Assembly (NCBI GenBank): GCA_002381945.1
Contig: DFXY01000059.1
Location: 1-53,154, forward strand
Direction of reading: 5' to 3'
Length of the DNA: 53,154 bases
From: Bacteriovoracaceae bacterium UBA4096
GTDB taxonomy: Bacteria; Bdellovibrionota; Bacteriovoracia; Bacteriovoracales; Bacteriovoracaceae
Part shown: positions 1-7,340 of the stretch, one piece after another
Position numbering within the stretch: position 1 is the first letter of the stretch
Layout of the letters: each line of letters opens with the position of its first letter
Notes under the pieces: model-generated
Told to the model about the DNA's origin: nothing
The model's database searches: none
What the model saw: only the letters and a program-made list of their open reading frames with translations
Program-made: the position numbers and the translations under genes

Positions 1-1919
1 ACAACGGTGGATCTAACGGCGGCAATAACGGCGGGTCTACAGGCGGAGACAACGGCGGATCTAACGGTGGCAACAACGGCGGGTCTACAGGCGGAGACAA
101 TGGCGGAACAACCGGTGGTGACAATGGCGGAACAACCGGTGGTGACAATGGTGGAACAACCGGTGGAGATAATGGCGGAACAACTGGTGGTGACGAAGGC
201 GGAGAGACTGGTGGCGAAGAAGGCGGAGAGACTGGTGGCGAAGAAGGCGGAGACAACGGCGGCGAAGAAGATGAGACAGGTGAAGTTGTAGAGACTCAAG
301 ATTCATCTAAGCCGAAGAAAAAAGTTAAAGTCAGAGTTCTTCCATTGGTATTTGGTAACTATGATATTTTCAAAAAAGTGGTCAATCTAACAGCTGGTGA
401 ACTGCAAACAGCTAACACTCCGGTCATTTTAGATGATTTCAAAGCGGGATTCCAAGTCTCTCAAATGAAGTCTTATAATCTCGGTCTGGGTATAGCCCCT
501 CAAGTTTATGTTGATAATGCTACAGGCTTAATGGCCCTTTCAACAGGTGTCGTAGGTTTGGCGGCCACAAAAAATAGTCTTGTTCAGTTTGAGAGATTTG
601 TTGAAACTGAAGAAGAAGTGTCTCAAATGGCAAATCTTCCAATTCCATATAAGAAAAACCAGCTTGATTTATATAAAACTGGTGAGAGTGTTTACTTTGA
701 GAATACAGGTGGAATGCTTTTCATTGGTGGTGTAAGTGTTGCCGGTGTCTTTACTGGTGGATCAGTTGTTGCAGAGGGCGGTTTTAAAACTTTCGTAACC
801 AAAACAGACCACAATAAAGTTTCTGTTCAAGTCGTTAAAACGAAGATCAACAATACCACTCTGTTTACTGGATTTACGGTGATCAAGTTAGACGCTGCTT
901 CAAATAAACAATTGAACAGAGGTTTTTCATATAACTTTGACTTAAACTCGGATGCAGCTGTTGACGCATATGAAAGACTACTTGCTGGTAACGCTGTTCC
1001 TGCGCAAGAACTTTCGGCCAGAGGTGCATTCACTGGTGTTGTTATAACAGATACCTTCAATAATTCTCAAAATGTGAGAAGCAGAGGCCTTACGATTGGA
1101 ATTCCAATGGTGTTTATCTACAACTGGTCTACAGGTAAAACATATGGTCAGACAGAGACTTTGTATCATGAGAATAATTCTAAGACTGATCTGAACTACG
1201 GAGTTTACTTCAAGGAGCTTAATGGTCGCTTCTTTCATAAACATAAAAAACTGGTAAGAACTTTCTATTCAGGCAAAGCCTTGAATAAATCTTCGAATGG
1301 ATCTGTGACTTCTCAGGATCAATTAGCAACTTACCTTTGGAGCTATGAAAACGATTCTTCTAAGAGTACGACATTCAAGAAAGCTCTTAGGACGTTCCAG
1401 AAAGATTTAGGTCTTAGGAGTGTATTCAATCCTTCAATTAGTCCAAAAGAAATTCTGGGTTATATGAAACTTGAAGCACAAGTTGAAATTCCTGAAAGCT
1501 ATACAAAGAGAATGATGAAAGCTATCGATGCTGGCCTGGTAAGTGATGTTATGGCCAAGCAGTCAGCTACTCTTATCAACGATTACTTTGCTAAGGGTGA
1601 CTTAGATGAGCTTTGTTTGAATGAAGATGATGAAGTCATTGCTCAAGGTCCAAGCTGTAAAGATACATTGGCCCGTCAAACTAAGATCTCATTGAAAAAG
1701 ATTAATTCAATCTTAACTCAAATGAATAAATCAGTTAATGCCGCTGAGTTCACATCACTTCACGCCCTTGTTGGTAAAGAAGTGGTGAAAAACCAATTTG
1801 TACTTGGAACCTTCTTCGCTTTAGATTCTAAATGTGAGCTTTCTTATAAAGTTAAATTGGAAGGCGAAAGATTAAGTCGAGTGATTAAAAAAGTTGCAGC
1901 AAACCCAGACTGTCGATAG
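1..1919 (+). CDS. Large exported-type protein with Gly-rich tandem-repeat linker, 5' end outside window
   Basis: The frame is open from the left edge (first full codon at base 3) to TAG at 1917-1919, giving 638 visible residues with the N-terminus missing. Residues 1-90 are a low-complexity linker built on GGxx units: GGSNGGNNGGSTGGDN, then GGTTGGDN, grading into acidic GGETGGEE. A basic patch (KPKKKVKV) follows, then a domain of about 520 residues that I do not recognise, with paired cysteines near the C-terminus (ELCLNEDD, GPSCKD, SKCELS, PDCR) compatible with disulfides in an exported protein. No ATG start lies near the linker; a TTG at 345 is merely in frame inside the protein. Gly/Asn/Thr-rich spacers usually link an anchored or secreted N-terminal part to a C-terminal domain. 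A hairpin terminator follows directly. Function unknown; reading frame confidence is high. Confidence 0.85.
   Translation, partial: NGGSNGGNNGGSTGGDNGGSNGGNNGGSTGGDNGGTTGGDNGGTTGGDNGGTTGGDNGGTTGGDEGGETGGEEGGETGGEEGGDNGGEEDETGEVVETQDSSKPKKKVKVRVLPLVFGNYDIFKKVVNLTAGELQTANTPVILDDFKAGFQVSQMKSYNLGLGIAPQVYVDNATGLMALSTGVVGLAATKNSLVQFERFVETEEEVSQMANLPIPYKKNQLDLYKTGESVYFENTGGMLFIGGVSVAGVFTGGSVVAEGGFKTFVTKTDHNKVSVQVVKTKINNTTLFTGFTVIKLDAASNKQLNRGFSYNFDLNSDAAVDAYERLLAGNAVPAQELSARGAFTGVVITDTFNNSQNVRSRGLTIGIPMVFIYNWSTGKTYGQTETLYHENNSKTDLNYGVYFKELNGRFFHKHKKLVRTFYSGKALNKSSNGSVTSQDQLATYLWSYENDSSKSTTFKKALRTFQKDLGLRSVFNPSISPKEILGYMKLEAQVEIPESYTKRMMKAIDAGLVSDVMAKQSATLINDYFAKGDLDELCLNEDDEVIAQGPSCKDTLARQTKISLKKINSILTQMNKSVNAAEFTSLHALVGKEVVKNQFVLGTFFALDSKCELSYKVKLEGERLSRVIKKVAANPDCR
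3..266 (+). repeat. In-frame tandem repeats, 48-bp then 24-bp units
   Basis: Two 48-bp units (3-50, 51-98) encode NGGSNGGNNGGSTGGD. They are followed by 24-bp units at 99, 123, 147 and 171 encoding NGGTTGGD, and by three acidic 24-bp units at 195, 219 and 243 (EGGETGGE type, the last EGGDNGGE). Differences between copies are mostly synonymous third-base changes, so the protein repeat is kept while the DNA drifts. The array probably continues to the left of the window. Confidence 0.9.
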
Positions 1920-1926
1920 TTAGCAT

Positions 1927-1960
1927 GAGCGGGGAAGTGAAAACTTCCTCGCTCTTTTTT
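1927..1960 (+). terminator. Rho-independent terminator after the Gly-repeat gene
   Basis: A 12-bp stem (arms 1927-1938 and 1943-1954, one G-T pair) with a GAAA loop is followed by a run of six T. It sits 7 bases after the stop codon. The T-run overlaps the stop codon of the convergent rarA gene. Confidence 0.9.
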
Positions 1961-3200
1961 AGTTTCGTTTAGTTGTGAATTTCCATTGCTCTGAAAGAAT
2001 CTTCTCTGATCCATTATTTTTAGGTTTGTAAAAGCTCTCTGTAACATTCAGTGGAAGATAGCGCTGTGATGTCCAGCCTTCTGGTTGTGCGTGAGGATAT
2101 TTATAATTTTTCTTTTCAGGAGAGACATTCGACAGATGCCCCGGAACTTCGATGGTCGGATTCTCTTTTACAAATTCGAGAGCAGCGTTTATAGCAGCAT
2201 AGGCCGAATTTGATTTTGGAGACATCGCCATGAAAACAGTCGCATGTGATAAGGTTATGCGTGCCTCTGGCATACCTATATGCTTAACCACGTAATGGGC
2301 ATTGCTGGTGACTTGTAATGCCTGTGAATTTGCCAGTCCTACATCTTCACTTGCTAGGATCATGAGACGTCTGGCGATGAATTCCGGATCTTCTCCACCA
2401 TCGAGCATGATGGCCAAATATAAAAGTGCCGCATCCGGGTCAGATCCCCGGATAGATTTAATAAAAGCGGAAATGACATCATAGTGACGGTTCGCATTCC
2501 GGTCATATTGCCTGGCATGCTCAAATAGTTCTTTTAAAACTTGTTCTTTATTTTCTAGTTCGGCCTGATTGAAAGATGCCAGGCGAGCTAGTTGATTGAG
2601 GGCAAACCGTGCATCACCATTAGAGAGCTTTGCGAGATCTTCCCCAAAACTTTTTAGTTCTGGCCGTTTTAAATCCTCACAACCTCTTTCTAAAATCTGA
2701 ATCAGATCTTCAACTTGAAGCTGTTTTAACTCAATCAGAGAGACTCTTGAGATAAGAGCTTTATTCAAAGAAGTGTGGGGATATTCAGTTGTGGCCCCAA
2801 TGAATAAAAAGTCGCCATTTTCCAGATAAGGAAGAAGAGCGTCCTGCTGGGATTTATTAAACCGATGAATCTCATCAATAAAGAGAATGGATTCCTTTCC
2901 AAATTCTCTCCGTCGATCGAGCATTTCCTGAATGATTCTTTTAAGTTCGGGGATACCACTGGTCACAGCACTAAAAACAGTTAATTCACGACCAATCTGG
3001 CCTGCAATAATATGGGCCAGAGTCGTTTTGCCTGTGCCAGGAGGACCCCAAAAGATCACGTGTCGTGGATGCGTGACTAATTTCTCTAATTGTGGGCGGA
3101 TTTTTAGCTGCCCGAAAAAATCTTCGAGACTTTGGGGGCGAAGTTTCGCCGCTAAGGGCACTTCATGTTGGTCATTTTGAGAGAAGGCATCTAATTGCAT
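1959..3200 (-). CDS. rarA: Replication-associated recombination protein A (RarA/MgsA), AAA+ ATPase
   Basis: RarA is a clamp-loader-like AAA+ ATPase acting at stalled forks and ssDNA/dsDNA junctions. Visible motifs are Walker A GPPGTGKTT (about residues 52-60), Walker B LFIDEIHRFNK, sensor region FIGATTEYPHTSLNKALISR, and the C-terminal RarA region (DPDAALLYLAIMLDGGEDPEFIARRLMI split across 2461-2380) ending with the PEKKNYKYPHAQPEGW-type signature. I start at the ATG at 3200 (413 aa): AGAAG lies just upstream and MQLDAF fits the family start. The open frame extends 11 codons further to a GTG at 3233 without a better ribosome site. It is convergent with the Gly-repeat gene. Length and motifs are normal for the family. 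Confidence 0.95.
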   Translation of the reverse strand: MQLDAFSQNDQHEVPLAAKLRPQSLEDFFGQLKIRPQLEKLVTHPRHVIFWGPPGTGKTTLAHIIAGQIGRELTVFSAVTSGIPELKRIIQEMLDRRREFGKESILFIDEIHRFNKSQQDALLPYLENGDFLFIGATTEYPHTSLNKALISRVSLIELKQLQVEDLIQILERGCEDLKRPELKSFGEDLAKLSNGDARFALNQLARLASFNQAELENKEQVLKELFEHARQYDRNANRHYDVISAFIKSIRGSDPDAALLYLAIMLDGGEDPEFIARRLMILASEDVGLANSQALQVTSNAHYVVKHIGMPEARITLSHATVFMAMSPKSNSAYAAINAALEFVKENPTIEVPGHLSNVSPEKKNYKYPHAQPEGWTSQRYLPLNVTESFYKPKNNGSEKILSEQWKFTTKRN

Positions 3201-3336
3201 AATTACTTCTAGCAAATAAAATACATTTTGCACAGTGTCTAAGGTTGACGGGGTAGCGTTAAAAGGTTACCTTTTTGGTCTTTGAAAAATGAGCTGTTTC
3301 GGCTTTTCAATGTCATGCGGAAGGGGGTGTGTGAGC

Positions 3337-3552
3337 ATGTCTACAATTCAAATTACTATTGATGACAGATTTCCTGCAGAAAAAGCTATAAAGAAATTTA
3401 AACGTCTTTGTGATGCTTACGGTATTGTTAAGGAATATCGCGCTCGTTCAGAGTACAAAAAACCTTCGATTAAGAAAGCTGAAAAGCTGGAGAACGCAGA
3501 CAAGCGTCGTCGTAAAAACGACGTTCGCGGTCGTACTCGTACTAAGTACTAA
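3337..3552 (+). CDS. rpsU: 30S ribosomal protein bS21
   Basis: This is a small-subunit protein that helps 16S rRNA/mRNA pairing at initiation. The 71 residues show the S21 signature (pI-like AEKAIKKFKRLCDAYG core, then a very basic tail KRRRKNDVRGRTRTKY). The open frame reaches back to 3289, but the added Cys-rich residues are not S21-like. The ATG at 3337 with the purine-rich AAGGGGG at 3321-3327 gives the family length. The gene is apparently monocistronic, with its own strong terminator immediately after the stop. The upstream segment 3245-3273 holds TTGACG and a weak TACCTT at 17-bp spacing, a possible promoter. Confidence 0.95.
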   Translation: MSTIQITIDDRFPAEKAIKKFKRLCDAYGIVKEYRARSEYKKPSIKKAEKLENADKRRRKNDVRGRTRTKY

Positions 3553-3555
3553 TCA

Positions 3556-3589
3556 AAAAAGAGGCCTTCGCAAGAAGGCCTTTTTTTTT
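3556..3589. terminator. Bidirectional terminator between rpsU and the unknown leftward gene
   Basis: An A-tract precedes a 7-bp GC-rich stem (GGCCTTC 3563-3569, loop GCAA, GAAGGCC 3574-3580), followed by nine T. The A-run on the left gives a T-run on the other strand, so it can serve both convergent genes. Confidence 0.93.
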
Positions 3590-3590
3590 G

Positions 3591-4367
3591 TCAAAAGTAG
3601 TACCTTAAAAGTGAATTCCAGCGATTATGCATGACTGCCAGATAAGGCCCCATACCTTCGGGTGTTTTCTTTCTCTTAGTCAGATTCATATTCAGAAGAT
3701 TAATGGCAAAATTTAAAGAATCAACATTTCGATTGAGAAATTCATAATTCTTATTTTTGGAAATCTGAAGCTGCACCGGATGTACGAAGTTAAAAAAGAA
3801 TTGCCGGAAATCTTCCCGGTAAATAAAAGGAATAAATTCAACTACCGCTAGTGAGAGCAGGGTATTGAGCTCATCGAGCTCTTTCAGGACAAAATACGTT
3901 TCACGTTTTTGTGGGATTTGGGCCCTTAAAAAGAAAGAAGCATTATCCAAGTAGGCCTTGGCCTCCTCTAATTCGGAATCAAACTGGGAAACCATTCTAA
4001 GACCAGAAAGAGAATTAAGATATAAGGAGGATGACATCTTTTGTTGGGCCATAACATTTAAAGAAAGCGACTTTATTTTGACTAATTTACGGCGCAAAGA
4101 ATTCATGGTCTCTTCACACTTAGTTGTCAAAAGTCTTGGGCAACTTGCCCTCAGAGACTCTTTATCTTCGGTTAAAGTGTCGAGTTCTTGAATTAATGGG
4201 ATGAGTTCTTTCGGAAAATCTGAAAACAAGGTAATCATTTGATAAAAATCACCCAAAATACCGTTAAGCACAGGTCTTACTTTCACCATAAAGGTTTCTC
4301 GACCAAGATTTTTTTGAGCAATAGCAACAGGACTCATGATGATGAGTAAAATAACCAGATAGCGCAT
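3591..4367 (-). CDS. Exported protein of unknown function
   Basis: 258 residues from the ATG at 4367. The N-terminus MRYLVILLIIMSPVAIAQ is a clear Sec signal peptide with cleavage near AIA-Q. The mature part is mostly helical (long Leu/Glu/Lys stretches) with one Cys pair (RASCPRLLTTKCEE) and no recognised domain. The open frame extends to a TTG at 4403, but that would hide the signal peptide behind a charged 12-residue extension and overlap the upstream gene. With the ATG, the gene lies 7 bases after the stop of the preceding leftward gene, so the two probably form an operon. I do not recognise the family. Confidence 0.8.
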   Translation of the reverse strand: MRYLVILLIIMSPVAIAQKNLGRETFMVKVRPVLNGILGDFYQMITLFSDFPKELIPLIQELDTLTEDKESLRASCPRLLTTKCEETMNSLRRKLVKIKSLSLNVMAQQKMSSSLYLNSLSGLRMVSQFDSELEEAKAYLDNASFFLRAQIPQKRETYFVLKELDELNTLLSLAVVEFIPFIYREDFRQFFFNFVHPVQLQISKNKNYEFLNRNVDSLNFAINLLNMNLTKRKKTPEGMGPYLAVMHNRWNSLLRYYF

Positions 4368-4374
4368 GGATCTA

Positions 4375-4908
4375 TTATGCCTTACTGATCTGGAAAAGAT
4401 CAATCAGGTTTGATTTTTGCCATAGGGTAGGAAAATTGAGCAGAAAACTATGACCCTGAGGTCTTAGGATAAAATGGAAATTGGAACTAAAGCCTTCCCC
4501 TCGTTTCATGATATCGAGAGGGAGCTCAGAGGTGTAGCAAATAAGTTTTTTTTCTTCAAGAAACGGGGCAGGACCTCTTAGTAAGGCCATAAAGAGGTAG
4601 ATTCCTCCCCCACAAGTGGAAAAGGTTAATAATTGATCTTTTTCCTGAGAAAGCTTTTCTACAAAGTTTTCTGAAATTCTTTCAAATTCTCGGGAATTGA
4701 AATACTGATGGCGGAGAAATATCTTGCGGAGGTTTAATGAGAACAATTTCTTTTCCCTGTCATTTAATTCAAGGTAATCGAATTCTTTCATCAGAAGTTC
4801 TTCCATGGTGAATTCTTCGGGAACTCTTAACTCGGCCTGAAAGTAGGGGTGGGTTCCATCCATGGTCTCTTTTAAAACTGTTAGTTTAAAAAAATCCTTC
4901 CAGTTCAA
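4375..4908 (-). CDS. Unknown cytoplasmic protein, TTG start
   Basis: 177 residues. The start is TTG at 4908, supported by AAGGAG six bases upstream on the minus strand; no ATG gives a better site. The sequence is acidic and soluble (charged helices, then an FSTCGGGIYLFMALLRG stretch). I see no catalytic motif I can name. It is the first gene of a two-gene leftward unit with the exported protein at 3591-4367 and is divergent from the polyketide synthase at 5054; the 145-bp gap between them must hold both promoters. Confidence 0.75.
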   Translation of the reverse strand: MNWKDFFKLTVLKETMDGTHPYFQAELRVPEEFTMEELLMKEFDYLELNDREKKLFSLNLRKIFLRHQYFNSREFERISENFVEKLSQEKDQLLTFSTCGGGIYLFMALLRGPAPFLEEKKLICYTSELPLDIMKRGEGFSSNFHFILRPQGHSFLLNFPTLWQKSNLIDLFQISKA

Positions 4909-5053
4909 AATTCACTCCTTGAATCATGCAGCTTCATTTCTTAATTCGGCTTTTTAAGAGCGTAAATTTAACGCTGTACCTTTGGAAACCTTAGGCCAAA
5001 ATGGTTGAACCTTGTGTCGTTAACCCTCTTAAAAGACATGGTAAAAGAGGGGC

Positions 5054-6157
5054 ATGATTAAGGAAATCTTCATCCATTCTTTTGAACAAGTTCTACCTAA
5101 GTATCACCTGGAGCAATCCCGAATCGTTGAATGGATTTTAAAGTCACACCAAAGAGTTGCCTTACTCAAGAATGAGTGCCCTGAACCTCAGCAATTTACC
5201 AATGCCTTAAGGCGTTTTTGCCTCTCGGATAAGTACATTGAGAAGCGCTATTTTGAATGTGATGAATTGGATGAGAATTGGGAAAATCATGAAATTTATC
5301 GACTGATGAAAGATTCTCCCTCAGGAGTAACCATAGATAAAAGAAATGAATTTTTCGGCAGGAATGTGCAAAAAGTGTTTTCCCAATTATACGGGGAAAG
5401 GGCACCTGGACACTTAATTCATGTCACTTGTACTGGTTATATTTCTCCGAGTCCTGCTCAGGTTTATTTTAGTGATAAAAAAGAGTCTCCCGATATTACT
5501 CATGCCTATCATATGGGATGTTATGCTTCCATGCCTGCGATTCGCATGGCAAAGGGACTTGTTCTGTCGGAAAGGAAGCCGATTGATATTGTTCATACTG
5601 AAATGTGCAGTCTTCATTTAAATCCTTCAATACATAGTCCTGAACAAATGGTGGTGCAAACTCTGTTTTCCGACGGGCATATTAAGTATTCAGTTGGAGG
5701 ATCAAAGCGGGGATTTAATATATTGGCAATCAAAGAAAAAATCATACCGGACTCCATAAAAGATATGACGTGGATTCCGGGAGAAGTTGGAATGATGATG
5801 ACTCTATCCCGTGAAGTCCCTTTTAAAATCAGGGATGCGCTTCCGATTTTTATCGATGAATTATGTTCAGAAGCAGGAGTCAGAAAACAAGAAGTTCTGG
5901 GGAGTGGTATTTTTGCCATCCATCCCGGAGGCCCTAAGATTATTGAAGCGGTTCAGAAAAAGCTGGAGCTTAAAGATGAGCAGGTTGAAATCAGTAAGAA
6001 AATTTTGAGGACTAGAGGTAATATGTCTTCTGCCACTCTTCCACATGTCTGGCAGGGGATCATGGATTCTCGTTTGCCAGATGGAACAAAAGTTCTCAGC
6101 CTGGCGTTTGGTCCTGGACTCACTATTTTTGGTTCGCTGTTCGAGGTGAGAAATTGA
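5054..6157 (+). CDS. Type III polyketide synthase (chalcone/stilbene synthase family)
   Basis: A 367-residue thiolase-fold enzyme that would condense malonyl-CoA units onto a starter acyl-CoA. The Cys-His-Asn triad is visible: C156 in YHMGCYASM, H290 in FAIHPGGPKI, N323 in RGNMSSATLPHVW. The C-terminal LAFGPGLTIFG matches the GFGPG loop. Length is slightly short of the usual 370-400. It is the first gene of a tight unit: the next gene starts at a TTG overlapping its stop, and a methyltransferase follows. In other bacteria this family makes alkylresorcinols, alkylpyrones or related phenolic lipids, with methylation as a common next step; the actual product cannot be read from the sequence. The family is firm, the substrate unknown. 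Confidence 0.93.
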   Translation: MIKEIFIHSFEQVLPKYHLEQSRIVEWILKSHQRVALLKNECPEPQQFTNALRRFCLSDKYIEKRYFECDELDENWENHEIYRLMKDSPSGVTIDKRNEFFGRNVQKVFSQLYGERAPGHLIHVTCTGYISPSPAQVYFSDKKESPDITHAYHMGCYASMPAIRMAKGLVLSERKPIDIVHTEMCSLHLNPSIHSPEQMVVQTLFSDGHIKYSVGGSKRGFNILAIKEKIIPDSIKDMTWIPGEVGMMMTLSREVPFKIRDALPIFIDELCSEAGVRKQEVLGSGIFAIHPGGPKIIEAVQKKLELKDEQVEISKKILRTRGNMSSATLPHVWQGIMDSRLPDGTKVLSLAFGPGLTIFGSLFEVRN

Positions 6158-6597
6158 GTGCACTTTATCTTCCATTTTTAATTCAAGGTTTCCTGATGGG
6201 TATAGATGAGAAACTTCATCATCAGCGTAACTTGACCTTATGGGAAAGACTGGGGCATCCACTGGATACACTTACAGTCTTTGTGACACTCTCTTATATC
6301 GTGATTAATGACTACACTGAACAAGGTCTGATGGTTTACATCATGCTTTCCATCTTTTCCTGCTTGTTTATCACCAAAGACGAATTCATTCATACAGAAG
6401 TCTGCTCAGCTTTTGAACATTGGCTTCATGCTGTTTTATTTATTCTTCACCCTATGATCTTTTTATGTGCAGGGATTCTTTGGAAGTATCAACCGCAAGA
6501 TGAGTTTTTGAATTATTGGGCCGTTTTAACCGGCCTTTTTATGATGTATCAGATTTTTCGCTGGAGTATTCCATGGAAGGTCATGCTGAAGAAATAG
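6154..6597 (+). CDS. His-rich integral membrane protein in the polyketide operon
   Basis: 147 residues with about four hydrophobic segments. The start is TTG at 6154, overlapping the synthase stop (TTGA), with GAGGTGAGAAA just upstream acting as ribosome site. Histidines cluster near membrane borders: EKLHHQRN and RLGHPLD early, then FIHTEVCSAFEHWLHAVLFILHP. Such clusters occur in membrane-bound di-iron or heme-binding enzymes, but I cannot match this protein to the desaturase/hydroxylase or ICMT families. The translational overlap with the synthase and with the downstream methyltransferase implies a joint role, perhaps ring or chain modification or transport. Function is inference only. Confidence 0.8.
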   Translation: MSALYLPFLIQGFLMGIDEKLHHQRNLTLWERLGHPLDTLTVFVTLSYIVINDYTEQGLMVYIMLSIFSCLFITKDEFIHTEVCSAFEHWLHAVLFILHPMIFLCAGILWKYQPQDEFLNYWAVLTGLFMMYQIFRWSIPWKVMLKK

Positions 6598-7325
6598 ACA
6601 ATAGTATTTATGAAAATTATGGTGAAAGATGGTACACGGCCTTCGATGATCCGGTCGCACTTTTGCGTGCTGAAAATAGAGTTAAATTTCCTTGGATCCT
6701 TTCTCAGTTAATGAGCTATTCTCAACCGGGAAGTCGGATTCTGGATGTAGGATGTGGTGGAGGCTTTTTAAGTAATGAGCTGGCCATGAATGGTTATGAA
6801 GTCACCGGTATTGATTTATCAGCTTCCAGCTTAAATGTGGCCCGAGCCCATGATAAAACTCAAAGTGTTAAATATGAAATAGCTGATGCTTTTAATTTGC
6901 CCTATCCGGATGCAAGTTTCGATGCTCTTACTGCTATGGATTTTTTAGAACATGTAGAAAACCCCGAAGCGGTGATTAAAGAGTTTTCCAGAGTCCTGAA
7001 ACCAGGAGGACTTTTCTTCTTTCATACCTTCAATCGAAATCCTTTATCATGGCTTGTCATCATTAAATTGTTGGAGTGGTTTGTGAAAAACACTCCAAAG
7101 AACATGCACGTCTTAAGATTTTTTATAAAACCCCAAGAGTTGAAAATATTTTGTCAGCGTGCTGAAATGGAAGTGATGTCTATGATTGGTATCCGACCTG
7201 TTATTTCTTCAATTAATTGGGAGATGATCAAAACCGGCATTATTTCAAAAGACATGAGATTTACATTAACTCAAGGAACCCTCTTGTCCTATATGGGGAT
7301 GGCAGTAAAAAAAAGGGCCCTTTAG
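6573..7325 (+). CDS. UbiG/UbiE-like SAM-dependent methyltransferase
   Basis: 250 residues from the ATG at 6573 (GGAG five bases upstream), overlapping the membrane gene by 25 bp. The open frame reaches 6516, but the extra residues are a read-through of the other gene. SAM-binding motif I is ILDVGCGGGFLSNELA, acidic motif II is VTGIDLSASS, and the post-motif is FDALTAMDFLEHVENPEAVIKEFSRVLKPGG. The fold resembles the 3-demethylubiquinone O-methyltransferase UbiG, including the HTFNRNPLSWLVIIK segment typical of UbiG. As third gene of the polyketide operon it most likely methylates the phenolic or quinone product rather than ubiquinone; this is inference. The stop codon lies in a hairpin shared with convergent ileS. 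Confidence 0.9.
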   Translation: MEGHAEEIDNSIYENYGERWYTAFDDPVALLRAENRVKFPWILSQLMSYSQPGSRILDVGCGGGFLSNELAMNGYEVTGIDLSASSLNVARAHDKTQSVKYEIADAFNLPYPDASFDALTAMDFLEHVENPEAVIKEFSRVLKPGGLFFFHTFNRNPLSWLVIIKLLEWFVKNTPKNMHVLRFFIKPQELKIFCQRAEMEVMSMIGIRPVISSINWEMIKTGIISKDMRFTLTQGTLLSYMGMAVKKRAL

Positions 7326-7334
7326 AGGGCCCTT
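7313..7334. terminator. Hairpin between methyltransferase and ileS
   Basis: Arms AAGGGCCC (7313-7320) and GGGCCCTT (7327-7334) enclose a 6-base loop. On the minus strand the hairpin is followed by eight T, a strong terminator for ileS. On the plus strand the T-run is short, and the methyltransferase stop codon is inside the hairpin. Confidence 0.85.
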
Positions 7335-7340
7335 AGAAAC

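Noticed and set aside
3..266. CRISPR-like array
   Set aside because: The units are directly adjacent 24/48-bp coding repeats without unique spacers.
7..306. ORFs in other frames of the Gly-rich repeat (both strands)
   Set aside because: They arise from the repeat itself; only frame 3 is open beyond it and continues into a long non-repetitive protein.
345..347. TTG as start of the first gene
   Set aside because: The frame is open upstream to the window edge with clear protein-level repeats and no ribosome site at 345.
4967..4980. Short inverted repeat AGCGT/ACGCT before the polyketide synthase gene
   Set aside because: The 5-bp arms are too short to separate from chance.
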